Below, piece by piece: positions 1 to 8,415 of a DNA stretch of 13,691 nucleotides. The stretch is from an uncultured Porphyromonadaceae bacterium (GTDB lineage: Bacteria; Bacteroidota; Bacteroidia; Bacteroidales; Muribaculaceae), in assembly GCA_947178245.1 (NCBI GenBank), contig CAMWXO010000028.1, positions 1 through 13,691 on the forward strand, read 5' to 3'. Made by a program: the position numbers and the translations under genes. Each line of letters begins with the position of its first letter. Position 1 is the stretch's first letter. The notes below the pieces were generated by a model, which was not told where the DNA came from, did not search any database, and saw nothing but the letters and a program-made list of their open reading frames with translations.

Positions 1-467
1 ATGAAGAATGTGTCCTGCATGTCGCGTGCGGGATGGTCGGCAGCGAAGTTGAGCGAGCTGAACACGTGCCAGTCGTCTTCAATCTCCGGCCCCTCGGCAA
101 TGGTGAAGCCCATGTTGCCGAAAATGCTTATGATTTCGTTTTTCACGAGTGATAGCGGATGCCTTGTGCCGAGCGGGAGGGGAGTGGCCGTGCGTGTGAG
201 GTCGATATTCCCCTTTTCAGCCTCTGCGTTGGCTGCAAGGGCTTCTTTCAGGCTTGCGAGTTTGTCGGTGGCGATGGTCTTCAGCTCGTTGAGGCGCTGT
301 CCCATCTCACGCTTCTGCTCTGCGGGGATGGTGCGGAATTCATTCATGAGAGCCGATATCTCGCCCTTTTTACTCAGATATTTGATGCGCAACTGCTCCA
401 GGGCCTCGGCTGAGGAGGCCTGAAGAGATGCTATCTCGCTTTTCAGTTCTTCAATCTTGGAGATCAT
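1..467 (-). CDS. pheS: Phenylalanine--tRNA ligase alpha subunit, N-terminal part (3' end outside window)
   Basis: PheS is the catalytic subunit of the cytoplasmic (alpha-beta)2 phenylalanyl-tRNA synthetase, which charges tRNA-Phe. About 155 codons are visible from the ATG at 467-465. The protein starts MISKIEELKSEI. Residues 1 to about 90 form the charged helical coiled-coil arm that binds tRNA. The catalytic domain then begins with TPLPLGTRHPLS and IFGNMGFTIAEGPEIEDDWH. The last readable residues, HPARDMQDTFF, are the class II motif-2 neighbourhood typical of bacterial PheS. The reading frame is open to the left edge, so the gene is cut by the window and not broken. A Bacteroidota-type promoter lies just upstream. 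The acyl-ACP thioesterase is 79 nt upstream on the same strand, so read-through from that gene is also possible. Confidence 0.95.
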   Translation of the reverse strand, partial: MISKIEELKSEIASLQASSAEALEQLRIKYLSKKGEISALMNEFRTIPAEQKREMGQRLNELKTIATDKLASLKEALAANAEAEKGNIDLTRTATPLPLGTRHPLSLVKNEIISIFGNMGFTIAEGPEIEDDWHVFSSLNFAADHPARDMQDTFF

Positions 468-494
468 AGATGTCGTAATTGTTGTTTCAATCAG

Positions 495-525
495 CAAAAT
501 TAATAAAAACTTTCCATATCCGAAA
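495..525 (-). promoter_or_regulatory. Predicted promoter for pheS
   Basis: Read on the minus strand, positions 502-495 give TAATTTTG, an exact match to the Bacteroidota -7 element TAnnTTTG. TTTC at 525-522 is a one-mismatch -33 element at the usual 19-nt spacing. Transcription would begin about 20 nt before the pheS start codon. This is a sequence match only. Confidence 0.55.
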
Positions 526-546
526 AGATTGCAGCCGAAATTTGCC

Positions 547-1359
547 TCAGGGCTGATTTATCAGTTCGTTTTCGGGCCTGGCGGGCCTTGGTGCGAAGCG
601 GATGCGGGCGTAGAGTATAGGCTGCCCCGATGAGCAGTCTTCGAGCGAGAATCGATAGAGGAGGGGGGTGGACTGCGATGGCTCGCTGATGATTCTGATT
701 TCCATGCCGTAGCATGCTTCGTGAAGAAACGAAAGTTCGAATCTCTCGATATGATTCCGGTCGTATGTCTCCATGTCAAACTGGTTGAGCAGAAGGTCGG
801 CATAGCGCACTGTATTGACATGTCGGTAGAAGTCGATGTCGCAATACTTGAAGCGATAAAGTGGGGCATCCGGCTTTGATTCGATCTTCTGATGCTTTTC
901 CTGCATGGCAATCGGACACGGCAGGTCGCTGATCCATTCCTTATTGAAATTCAGGCCCGAGAGGCCGGCGTTGCTGCGGTCTGTGGTATTGAGCACCATC
1001 CATATCGACCGGGCGTAGCCTAATACTTCACCGTTTGTATCCTGAATGGAAAAAGCCCTCCGCGAGAAATGCCGGTTCCAGTCTTCCACCCATGTGCTGA
1101 TCGTATATTCGGTATTTTCATGAGGCCAGCGTCTCATCTCGATGCTCAGTCTTGACAATACCCATCCCATTCCGGGCTCCGGCATGTTCGGATTGCCGAT
1201 GCCCAGGATATTGGCATGCTCCGTGGCCACGTCTATAAGTTTCTGTACGAGCATGGAGACGCCGAGTTCCTGCTGCGCGTTGCAGTCGGCGGCAGATATA
1301 TAGGATGTCTTTCTGAATACTGTCACCACATCCTGAAGGTCGCTTTCTTTCTCTTTCAC
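547..1359 (-). CDS. Acyl-ACP thioesterase, FatA/FatB-like double hotdog
   Basis: This 270-residue protein belongs to the acyl-ACP thioesterase family, which hydrolyses acyl-ACP in the cytoplasm to release free fatty acids. The first hotdog has the family signature WVLSRLSIEMRRWP (66-79) and the W-x-R-x-F block around 90-121, ending ARSIWMVLN. The second carries DIDFYRHVNTVRY (174-186) and FLHEACYG (211-218). Aligned with the plant FatB catalytic set D281-N283-H285-E319, it has D176, Y178, H180 and E214. The spacing is exactly conserved, but Tyr replaces the catalytic Asn. Length is normal for bacterial members. The start is taken as GTG at 1359-1357: no in-frame ATG lies between it and the upstream in-frame stop near 1428-1426. 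The gene is divergent from the threonine dehydrogenase gene. Substrate chain length cannot be read from the sequence. Confidence 0.88.
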   Translation of the reverse strand: MKEKESDLQDVVTVFRKTSYISAADCNAQQELGVSMLVQKLIDVATEHANILGIGNPNMPEPGMGWVLSRLSIEMRRWPHENTEYTISTWVEDWNRHFSRRAFSIQDTNGEVLGYARSIWMVLNTTDRSNAGLSGLNFNKEWISDLPCPIAMQEKHQKIESKPDAPLYRFKYCDIDFYRHVNTVRYADLLLNQFDMETYDRNHIERFELSFLHEACYGMEIRIISEPSQSTPLLYRFSLEDCSSGQPILYARIRFAPRPARPENELINQP

Positions 1360-1566
1360 GATTATACGGTTGATTGGTCGGATTATTGATAGGTCGATAT
1401 GTCTTGTTGAAGAATATATGGCTATCTATAAAACCGCTTTAGGCTATCATTAGTTTTGCTGCTGATGACTTGGCTGAAATTTCCGCTGATACTGGCGCGC
1501 TTGATGCCGGCGAGCATTTTTCCAAAAAAAATCATCCCGTTTAGCGGTTTATTGAAAAAATTAATG

Positions 1567-1574
1567 TAAATTTG
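1567..1574 (+). promoter_or_regulatory. Predicted -7 promoter element for the threonine dehydrogenase gene
   Basis: TAAATTTG matches the Bacteroidota TAnnTTTG -7 element and would give a leader of about 55 nt before the ATG at 1636. No convincing TTTG is seen at the -33 position. The rest of the 276-nt divergent intergenic stretch 1360-1635 shows no RNA gene or further coding signal. Confidence 0.4.
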
Positions 1575-1635
1575 CAGTCGAAAGAGCATACAGACCTTGT
1601 GCTCTCTAACCTTTGCCTTATAATCGTCTATCAGA

Positions 1636-2598
1636 ATGAAAAATATACTTGTCATCGGAAGCACCGGGCAGATCGGAAGCGAACTGACAATGAAACTCCG
1701 TGGTCTTTATCCGGAAGGAAATGTGGTGGCCGGCTATATTCCGGGCGCCGAACCCAAAGGACAGCTTCTTGAATCAGGCCCCTCGGCTGTGGTGGATATC
1801 ACCGATTCCCGGCAGATTGCTGATGCTGTGGAGCGCTATGACGTAGATACAATCTATAATCTCGCGGCCCTGCTCAGCGCAGTGGCTGAGGCCAAGCCGC
1901 AGCTTGCGTGGAAGATTGGCCTCGGCGGACTCTTCAATACGCTCGAGGTGGCGCGCGAGAAAGGTTGTGCCGTCTTCACTCCGAGTTCCATCGGAAGTTT
2001 CGGCCTCTCCACTCCCCACACCAAGACTCCTCAGGATACCATTCAGCGTCCCGACACGATGTATGGCGTGACGAAGGTGTCAGGCGAGCTCCTGAGCGAT
2101 TATTACGCCAAGAGGTTTGGCGTAGATACCCGTTCGGTGCGTTTCCCCGGCCTGATCAGCTATGTGGCCCCTCCCGGCGGAGGCACCACCGATTATGCCG
2201 TGGATATATACTACGCTGCGGTGAAGGGTGAGACTTTCAAATGCCCGCTGAAGCCCGGCACACTCATGGATATGATGTATATGCCCGATGCCCTGCGCGC
2301 CGCTGTGGAGATAATGGAGGCAGACCCCGCGCGTCTGAAGCATCGCAACTCGTTCAACATAGCATCCATGAGTTTCGATCCGGAGGAAATTTTCACCAAG
2401 ATCAAGGAATACGTGCCGGAGTTCAAGATGGTCTATGAACTTGATCCGCTGCGCCAGCATATCGCTGACTCATGGCCTGATAGCCTCGATGACACTTGTG
2501 CCCGCGAAGAGTGGGACTGGAAGCCGGAGTATGACCTTGATGCAATGACGCGTGACATGCTCAAGAATCTGAAAATTAAACTTGAAGTCAATAATTAG
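1636..2598 (+). CDS. L-threonine 3-dehydrogenase, SDR/epimerase type
   Basis: This 320-residue protein is an NAD-dependent extended short-chain dehydrogenase. It oxidises L-threonine to 2-amino-3-ketobutyrate in the cytoplasm and is unrelated to the zinc-dependent Tdh of E. coli. The Rossmann motif GSTGQIG is at 8-14 and NLAALLS at 75-81. PSSIGSFG (116-123) supplies the catalytic Ser. YGVTK (143-147) supplies Tyr143 and Lys147. Two blocks separate threonine dehydrogenases from sugar epimerases: GGGTTDYAVDIYY (181-193) and the MMYMPDALRA segment (213-222). Product and pathway agree with kbl at 8864, which encodes the next enzyme. The gene is probably monocistronic, since a strong terminator follows within 25 nt. 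Confidence 0.9.
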   Translation: MKNILVIGSTGQIGSELTMKLRGLYPEGNVVAGYIPGAEPKGQLLESGPSAVVDITDSRQIADAVERYDVDTIYNLAALLSAVAEAKPQLAWKIGLGGLFNTLEVAREKGCAVFTPSSIGSFGLSTPHTKTPQDTIQRPDTMYGVTKVSGELLSDYYAKRFGVDTRSVRFPGLISYVAPPGGGTTDYAVDIYYAAVKGETFKCPLKPGTLMDMMYMPDALRAAVEIMEADPARLKHRNSFNIASMSFDPEEIFTKIKEYVPEFKMVYELDPLRQHIADSWPDSLDDTCAREEWDWKPEYDLDAMTRDMLKNLKIKLEVNN

Positions 2599-2621
2599 TT
2601 AAAAGTTCAATAAGATTGGTC

Positions 2622-2661
2622 AAAAACACTGATTCCTTTTCGCGTATCAGTGTTTTTTTTT
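2622..2661 (+). terminator. Rho-independent terminator after the threonine dehydrogenase gene
   Basis: A 12-bp perfect stem pairs 2622-2633 (AAAAACACTGAT) with 2646-2657 (ATCAGTGTTTTT). The loop is 12 nt, and the T tract runs through 2653-2661. It lies 24 nt after the stop codon and overlaps the predicted promoter of the efflux operon. Confidence 0.9.
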
Positions 2662-2668
2662 AATTTTG
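2637..2668 (+). promoter_or_regulatory. Predicted promoter of the efflux operon
   Basis: TAATTTTG at 2661-2668 is an exact TAnnTTTG -7 element. TTTT at 2637-2640 is a one-mismatch -33 element with a 20-nt spacer. The -33 element lies in the loop of the preceding terminator, and the spacer contains its 3' arm and T tract. The leader to the ATG at 2708 would be about 33 nt. Confidence 0.6.
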
Positions 2669-2707
2669 TAACCAATTTTTTTCAGGTATAAATACAAATC
2701 ACACACA

Positions 2708-4090
2708 ATGACAACTCGAAGACAACTGTTGCTTTTGACGATCGTGTGTTTCCTTGTGGGAATACGCACGTCAAATGCTCAGGAAAATGACATGCCCGCT
2801 TCCTCGGCCGCCATTAAGTCGGGCGTCGATCCGGACAGTGTGCTCATGAGTAGAGAGGAATGCCTCCAACTGGCCCTCTCGGAGAGTCCCACTGTGAAAA
2901 TCGCCGATATGGAGGTGAAAAGGGTGAACTATGCCAAGCGTGAGACCATCGGCAATCTTCTTCCCCAGATAGGATTCTCGCTCGCCTATCAGCGCAGCAT
3001 CGAACTCCAGACAATCCGAATGAACTTCGGCGGGGAAAGCCAGAAACTAAAGATGGGTTCGGACAACTCGTGGAACACGGGCTTCAGCCTCTCGCTTCCG
3101 ATCATTGCCCCCACGCTCTGGAAGGCCATCTCCATCTCCGACACTCAGATCGCACAGAATCTCGAGGCTGCCCGCTCAAGCCGACTTGAACTGATAAATC
3201 AGGTGAACAAGGCATACTATTCCCTGATGCTGGCCATCGCCTCGCGCGACGTGATCAAGGAAAATTATGATATCGCCAAGTTTAACGCCGATATCTACAA
3301 GAAGCAGTTTCAGCAGGGCACGGCTTCGGAATATGACGTGCTCCGGTCGGAGGTGCAGGTTAAGAATATCGAGCCTTCTCTTCTCGACGCCGATATAGCA
3401 GTGAAGCAATGTCAGCTTCAGCTTAACGTGCTGATGGGCATAGACTCTGATTTCAATATATATCCCACTACCTCGATGGAAGACATGGAGAAGGATATGT
3501 ATGCGGTGCAGCTTCAGAATCGCAGCCTGTCTGACAACTCTTCGCTCCGTTCCCTCGGCCTGCAACAGAAGATGGCGAAGCAGAATGTGGACATGAAGAA
3601 ATTCGACTGGTTGCCCACTCTCGGCGCAAGCTTCAATATCAGCTGGATGTCACTCAGCAACGGCCCTATGTTCAAGGATCTTGATTTCTCTCCTTATTCC
3701 TCGGTGGGGCTTCAGCTCTCAGTGCCCATCTTCTCGGGTGGCACCAAATTCTATGCCCTCCGTCAGGCGCAGGTGCAGGAGAAAGAACTGGAACTGCAGC
3801 GTGAGAACCTGATCAACAGTCTCAACATGCAGGTAGACCTCGCTCTCGACAACATCGGTAAGCAGGTGAAGCAGATCGATTCCTCAAAGGAAGGCATGCG
3901 TCAGGCCCGGAAGGCGCATGAGATAATGCAGAAGAGTTTCCAGATCGGTGCCGCTTCATATCTTGAACTGCGCGACAGCGAACTCGCAAACACGAGCGCA
4001 CAGCTATCATATCTGCAAGCCATATATAATTACCTCGTTTCGGCAAGCGAGCTCGACCTGCTTCTCGGACGCGACAACTCACTCAAGTAA
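2708..4090 (+). CDS. TolC-family outer membrane efflux protein
   Basis: This 460-residue protein is the outer membrane channel of a tripartite efflux pump. A Sec signal peptide covers about residues 1-24 (basic TTRR, hydrophobic LLLLTIVCFLVG, cleavage near SNA|QE). Two outer-membrane-efflux repeats follow, at roughly 50-250 and 270-455. Each has long amphipathic helices rich in Gln, Asn and Leu. The beta-strand signatures are NLLPQIGFSLAYQ in the first repeat and DWLPTLGASFNISW in the second. Length is normal for the family. It is the first gene of the operon, with only 10 nt between its stop and the adaptor gene. The homotrimer is expected to dock to the adaptor in the periplasm. The exported substrate cannot be deduced. 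Confidence 0.93.
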   Translation: MTTRRQLLLLTIVCFLVGIRTSNAQENDMPASSAAIKSGVDPDSVLMSREECLQLALSESPTVKIADMEVKRVNYAKRETIGNLLPQIGFSLAYQRSIELQTIRMNFGGESQKLKMGSDNSWNTGFSLSLPIIAPTLWKAISISDTQIAQNLEAARSSRLELINQVNKAYYSLMLAIASRDVIKENYDIAKFNADIYKKQFQQGTASEYDVLRSEVQVKNIEPSLLDADIAVKQCQLQLNVLMGIDSDFNIYPTTSMEDMEKDMYAVQLQNRSLSDNSSLRSLGLQQKMAKQNVDMKKFDWLPTLGASFNISWMSLSNGPMFKDLDFSPYSSVGLQLSVPIFSGGTKFYALRQAQVQEKELELQRENLINSLNMQVDLALDNIGKQVKQIDSSKEGMRQARKAHEIMQKSFQIGAASYLELRDSELANTSAQLSYLQAIYNYLVSASELDLLLGRDNSLK

Positions 4091-4100
4091 ATACATCATA

Positions 4101-5162
4101 ATGAAAACTTTTAGATATATTTCATCAGCGCTTGCGCTCATCGTGGCGTGCGCCTCATGCGGAAGCAAGGACAAGACTGACGCATCTGAAGAACAAGAAG
4201 ACCTCCCTATCGTTAAGACTGCAAAAGTGAGCGAGCAGGACGTGGATCAGGTCGCAGTCTACACCGCGACGGTTGAGCCTGAAGTGATCAACAATATCTC
4301 GGCCCAGATGGCCAACCGCATCAAAGCGATATACGTAGACGAAGGCGTGCGTGTGGGCAAGGGACAGAAACTGGTGGTGCTTGACGACGTGAACACCACC
4401 CAGTATGAACTTGCGGTAGACAATGCCAAGGCGCAGCTGCAAAATGCGCAGACCAACTACGACCGCGCTGTAGAGCTCCTCAAGATCGGCGGTGGCACAC
4501 AGCAGTCCGTGGATCAGATGAACGTGACCCTCATCAATGCCCGTAATGCAGTGGCGCAGGCGGAGCGCACTCTGAAAAATGCCCGCGAGAACACCGTGCT
4601 CACCTCGCCTATCGACGGAGTGGTGACAGCCCGCAATTATGATCCGGGCGACATGACCGGACAGCTGCCCATACTCACAGTGGCACGAATCAATCCCGTT
4701 AAGGTGGTGATCAACGTCAATGAGTCGCAGCTCGCCGGCATCAACAAGGGAATGCCGGTAGATCTCACGTTCAATACCTACGGCGACGAGCAGTTCAAAG
4801 GTACTGTCTCTCTTGTAATGCCTACCGTAGACGCTGCCAGCCGTACTGTAGGGGTCGAGATCACTCTCCCCAATGCCGATGGCCGCATTCTGCCGGGAAT
4901 GTTCGGACGCGCTTCGATTTCTCATGGAAATGTCAATCATGTGGTGGTTCCGGACCGCGCGGTGGTGAAGCAGCAGGGTAGTGGAGACCACTATGTGTAT
5001 GTGCTAAACGCCGACGGAACCGTATCTTACAATAAGGTGGAACTCGGACAGCGTCTCGGTACATCCTACGAGCTCATCAGCGGCGTGCCCAACGGCGCTG
5101 AAGTGGTGGTGGAAGGGCAGAACGCCCTTGCCAACGGCCGCAAGGTGAAGGTGATGAAATAA
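4101..5162 (+). CDS. RND efflux periplasmic adaptor, lipoprotein
   Basis: This 353-residue membrane fusion protein (AcrA/MexE-like) bridges the RND pump and the TolC-like channel. The ATG at 4101 is chosen because it begins a clean lipoprotein signal: MKTFRYISSA, then ALIVAC with Cys17 as the likely lipidated residue. The domains are two lipoyl halves (about 65-98, VDEGVRVGKGQKLVVLDD; and 167-196, LTSPIDGVVTARNYDPGDMTG in part), a coiled-coil hairpin between them (about 100-165), a beta-barrel (about 197-275) and a membrane-proximal domain to the C terminus. The frame stays open upstream to 3948 inside the TolC gene, but that extension would bury the signal peptide. The gene sits 36 nt before the RND pump. 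Confidence 0.93.
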   Translation: MKTFRYISSALALIVACASCGSKDKTDASEEQEDLPIVKTAKVSEQDVDQVAVYTATVEPEVINNISAQMANRIKAIYVDEGVRVGKGQKLVVLDDVNTTQYELAVDNAKAQLQNAQTNYDRAVELLKIGGGTQQSVDQMNVTLINARNAVAQAERTLKNARENTVLTSPIDGVVTARNYDPGDMTGQLPILTVARINPVKVVINVNESQLAGINKGMPVDLTFNTYGDEQFKGTVSLVMPTVDAASRTVGVEITLPNADGRILPGMFGRASISHGNVNHVVVPDRAVVKQQGSGDHYVYVLNADGTVSYNKVELGQRLGTSYELISGVPNGAEVVVEGQNALANGRKVKVMK

Positions 5163-5198
5163 ACAAGATTATCCTATAATCCCATAAAATAAGGAATA

Positions 5199-8100
5199 AT
5201 GAGCTTATACAGTTCAGCGGTGAAACGCCCAATCATGACCACCCTCTGCTTTGTGACGGTGGTGATTCTCGGCCTTTTCTCGCTTACGAAACTTCCTGTC
5301 GATCTCTTTCCAGACATCGATACGAACACCATTATGGTGATCACGATATATCCCGGCGCGAGTTCGGAGGATATCGAGCAGAATGTGACGAAGCCGCTCG
5401 AGAATGTGATGAACTCGGTGGAGCATCTGAAGCATATCACCTCGCAGAGCAGGGAGAACACTTCAGTGATCACCCTCGAGTTTGAATACGGTTACGATAT
5501 CGATGATCTGACCAACGATGTCCGCGACAAGCTCGACATGGTGCAGTCGTCGCTTCCTGACGACTGCCAGAATCCGATCATATTCAAGTTCTCGACCGAT
5601 ATGATACCTATCTGTCTCCTTTCGGTGGAGGCTAAGGAGAGTATGGCCGGACTTTATAAGATTCTCGACGACGGAGTGGCTAACCCCCTGGCCCGTATCG
5701 ACGGAGTCGGTACGGTGTCGATATCGGGAGCCCCAAAGCGCGAGATCCACGTATATTGCGACCCTAACAAGCTGGAGGCATACCATCTCACCGTAGAGGG
5801 AATCTCAGGCATCATATCCGCTGAAAACCGCAACGTGCCCGGTGGTGCGTTTGACGTGGGCAGCAACACTTTCTCGCTGCGCGTGCAGGGGGAATTTGAT
5901 GAGACTTCCCAGCTCCTTAACGTTCCGGTTGGCTCCTACAACGGATCTATAATATATCTCAAGGACGTGGCGCAGGTCGATGACTCGTTTGAGGAGCGCA
6001 CCCAGCATTCATATATAAAGGGTAAGGAAGGTGCCATCATCGTCATCCAGAAGCAGAGCGGTGCAAATTCCGTGCAGATTTCCGAGCAGGTGATGAAGAT
6101 GCTTCCGAAACTGCAGAAAAACCTGCCGTCGGATATCAAGCTCGGCGTTATCGTAGACACGTCAGACAATATCCGCAATACTATAGCCTCGCTTGAGGAG
6201 ACGGTGCTCTACGCACTCCTTTTCGTGATGCTCGTGGTGTTCTTCTTCCTGGGCCGCTGGCGAGCCACAATGATCATCGTCATCACGATTCCGGTGTCGC
6301 TTATCGCTTCATTCATATATCTTTACGCCACGGGCAACACTCTCAATATCGTTTCGCTCTCGGCTCTCTCCATCTCGATCGGTATGGTGGTAGACGACGC
6401 GATAGTGGTGCTTGAGAACGTGACCACCCACATCGAACGCGGATCAGACCCGAAGCAGGCCGCCGTGCATGGCACGAACGAGGTGGCCATCTCGGTAATA
6501 GCCTCCACCCTCACCCTTATCGCGGTATTCTTCCCGCTGACGCTCGTCACCGGCATGACAGGTGTGCTCTTCCGTCAGCTGGGCTGGATGGTCTGCATCA
6601 TGATGGTGATATCCACTACCTGCGCCCTCTCGCTCACTCCGATGCTCTGCTCTCAGTGGCTTCGCCGGGTGAATCATCACGGTGCCCTTTTCATCAAGCT
6701 CTATGGCCCCATCGAAAGGGCTCTCGACAGGTTCGACAACTGGTATGCTGGTGTGCTCCGCAAGGTGGTGGCGCATCGCACGGTGACAGTGATCGTCTGT
6801 CTGGGCATATTCGCTTGCTCCATCTTCCTGATGAAGTTTGTGGGCACCGAGTTCTTCCCCACGCAGGACAACGGCCGTCTGGGTGTGAATCTTGAGCTTC
6901 CGATCGGAAGCCGTGTGGAGAGGGCGTATGATGCCACTCATCGTCTCGACTCACTCTGGAGGGTGAAGTATCCCGAGATTAAGGTATCATCGTTCACCGT
7001 AGGCCCGGCGTCGTCCGACAATACGTTTGCCTCGCTGAGCGACAACGGCGCGCACATCGTGTCGATGAATATAAATCTCTACAAAAAGACCGAACGCAAG
7101 CGCGGCATCAAGGAAATCGCCGACGGAATGCGTCAGGACATAAAAGAGCAGTTTCCCGAGTTCGTCAAGGCGCAGGTAAACGTAGGTGGCGGACGTGGAT
7201 CCGGCATGGGTGGCCAGTCGGTTGTGGACTTCGAGATCTATGGTTATAACTTCTCGGCCACTGACTCCGTGGCCCGTATGCTTAAGGCTGCTCTTGCAGG
7301 AATCGAGGGCACAGCCGACATCATGATTTCGCGTGGCGACTATCAGCCGGAATATCAGGTGGATTTCGACCGCGAGAAACTGAGCCTTTACGGATTGAAC
7401 CTTTCTTCGGTGGCTCAGATGCTCCGTAATCGAGTAAATGGCGCTACAGCCTCCCAGTTCCGTGAAGACGGTGAGGAGTATGACATCAAGGTTATGTTCG
7501 ACAAGAAGCATCGCACATCTATCGAGGATCTTGAGAATATCGTGGTGACGACTCCTTCAGGCGGACAGGTGCGCATAAAGGAGCTTGGAACGGTAGTGGA
7601 ACGCTTCACTCCTCCTACCATCGAGCGTAAGGATCGTGAGCGTCTGGTGACTGTATCCACCGTGGTTGATGGCGTGCCTATGAGCCAGGTTGTGGAGCAG
7701 GCAGAAACCATCATAGACCAGATGCACCTTCCGGCCGGCATCTCGATCCAGCTCGCGGGAAGCTATGAAGACCAGAAAGATTCATTCTCCGACCTTCTTA
7801 TGCTCGGAATCCTCATAGTGATTCTTGTATATATTGTGATGGCCGCGCAGTTTGAAAGCTTCACTTATCCCGGCATCATCATGACGTCGCTGCTCTTCGC
7901 CTTCTCGGGTGTGTTCCTTATCCTTTGGCTCACGGGGCACACGCTCAATGTGATGTCGATGATCGGAGCCATCATGCTTATCGGTATTGTGGTGAAGAAC
8001 GGTATCGTGCTTATCGACTATATCATACTGAACCGTGAACGCGGTATGAGTATCCGCAAGGCGGTGATCGACGCCGGACGTTCACGTCTACGTCCGGTAG

Positions 8101-8330
8101 TCATGACCACTGCCACCACTATCCTCGGCATGGTGCCGATGGCTGTGGGTTCCGGTGAGGGTGCCGAGATGTGGCAGCCTATGGGAACTGCTGTGATCGG
8201 AGGTCTGACTTTCTCCACCATCCTCACGCTGCTGTTCGTGCCGGTGCTCTACTGTTCGTTTGCCGGACGCGGCGTCCTCAACATGCGCAAGAAGCTCCGC
8301 AAATCTCACGATGAGAAACAGAAGGACTGA
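5199..8330 (+). CDS. RND multidrug efflux transporter, AcrB/HAE1 family
   Basis: This 1043-residue inner membrane proton/substrate antiporter is the motor of the tripartite pump. Its length and architecture are standard: TM1 at about residues 12-30, a large periplasmic loop, TM2-6, then the same pattern repeated. The proton relay is intact. The TM4 pair Asp399-Asp400 lies in GMVVDDAIVVLEN, and Lys933 in TM10 lies in GIVVKNGIVLIDY. Family signatures include YPGASSEDIEQNVTKPLE near the N terminus and RLRPVVMTTATTILGMVP in the second half. The C terminus is a short charged cytoplasmic tail. AAGGAA stands just before the ATG. There is no adjacent TetR- or AraC-type regulator. Hydrophobic and amphiphilic drugs are typical substrates of the family; the substrate here is unknown. 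Confidence 0.95.
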   Translation: MSLYSSAVKRPIMTTLCFVTVVILGLFSLTKLPVDLFPDIDTNTIMVITIYPGASSEDIEQNVTKPLENVMNSVEHLKHITSQSRENTSVITLEFEYGYDIDDLTNDVRDKLDMVQSSLPDDCQNPIIFKFSTDMIPICLLSVEAKESMAGLYKILDDGVANPLARIDGVGTVSISGAPKREIHVYCDPNKLEAYHLTVEGISGIISAENRNVPGGAFDVGSNTFSLRVQGEFDETSQLLNVPVGSYNGSIIYLKDVAQVDDSFEERTQHSYIKGKEGAIIVIQKQSGANSVQISEQVMKMLPKLQKNLPSDIKLGVIVDTSDNIRNTIASLEETVLYALLFVMLVVFFFLGRWRATMIIVITIPVSLIASFIYLYATGNTLNIVSLSALSISIGMVVDDAIVVLENVTTHIERGSDPKQAAVHGTNEVAISVIASTLTLIAVFFPLTLVTGMTGVLFRQLGWMVCIMMVISTTCALSLTPMLCSQWLRRVNHHGALFIKLYGPIERALDRFDNWYAGVLRKVVAHRTVTVIVCLGIFACSIFLMKFVGTEFFPTQDNGRLGVNLELPIGSRVERAYDATHRLDSLWRVKYPEIKVSSFTVGPASSDNTFASLSDNGAHIVSMNINLYKKTERKRGIKEIADGMRQDIKEQFPEFVKAQVNVGGGRGSGMGGQSVVDFEIYGYNFSATDSVARMLKAALAGIEGTADIMISRGDYQPEYQVDFDREKLSLYGLNLSSVAQMLRNRVNGATASQFREDGEEYDIKVMFDKKHRTSIEDLENIVVTTPSGGQVRIKELGTVVERFTPPTIERKDRERLVTVSTVVDGVPMSQVVEQAETIIDQMHLPAGISIQLAGSYEDQKDSFSDLLMLGILIVILVYIVMAAQFESFTYPGIIMTSLLFAFSGVFLILWLTGHTLNVMSMIGAIMLIGIVVKNGIVLIDYIILNRERGMSIRKAVIDAGRSRLRPVVMTTATTILGMVPMAVGSGEGAEMWQPMGTAVIGGLTFSTILTLLFVPVLYCSFAGRGVLNMRKKLRKSHDEKQKD

Positions 8331-8346
8331 GAATTAAATCAACGTA

Positions 8347-8392
8347 TTTGGATAAATCATGATAAATAAAGATTAAGCATGATTTATCCAAA
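8347..8392. repeat. Perfect 15-bp inverted repeat between pump and P-II-like gene
   Basis: TTTGGATAAATCATG (8347-8361) is exactly repeated in inverse as CATGATTTATCCAAA (8378-8392), with a 16-nt AT-rich spacer. No T tract follows on either strand, so it is not a standard terminator. It could be a transcript-stabilising or processing hairpin, an attenuator, or a dyad operator controlling the small gene that starts 24 nt later. Confidence 0.8.
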
Positions 8393-8415
8393 ACGCACAA
8401 TGTAATACGCGAAAC

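Noticed and set aside
1..423. Plus-strand 140-codon open frame at the left edge
   Set aside because: It is the antisense shadow of pheS, whose minus-strand translation is unmistakable.
1422..1664. Minus-strand 80-codon open frame in the divergent intergenic region
   Set aside because: It overlaps the start of the threonine dehydrogenase gene and its predicted -7 box, and resembles no family I know.
3948..4100. In-frame extension of the adaptor gene upstream into the TolC-like gene
   Set aside because: It overlaps the end of the TolC-like gene by over 140 nt and would bury the clear lipoprotein signal that starts at ATG 4101.
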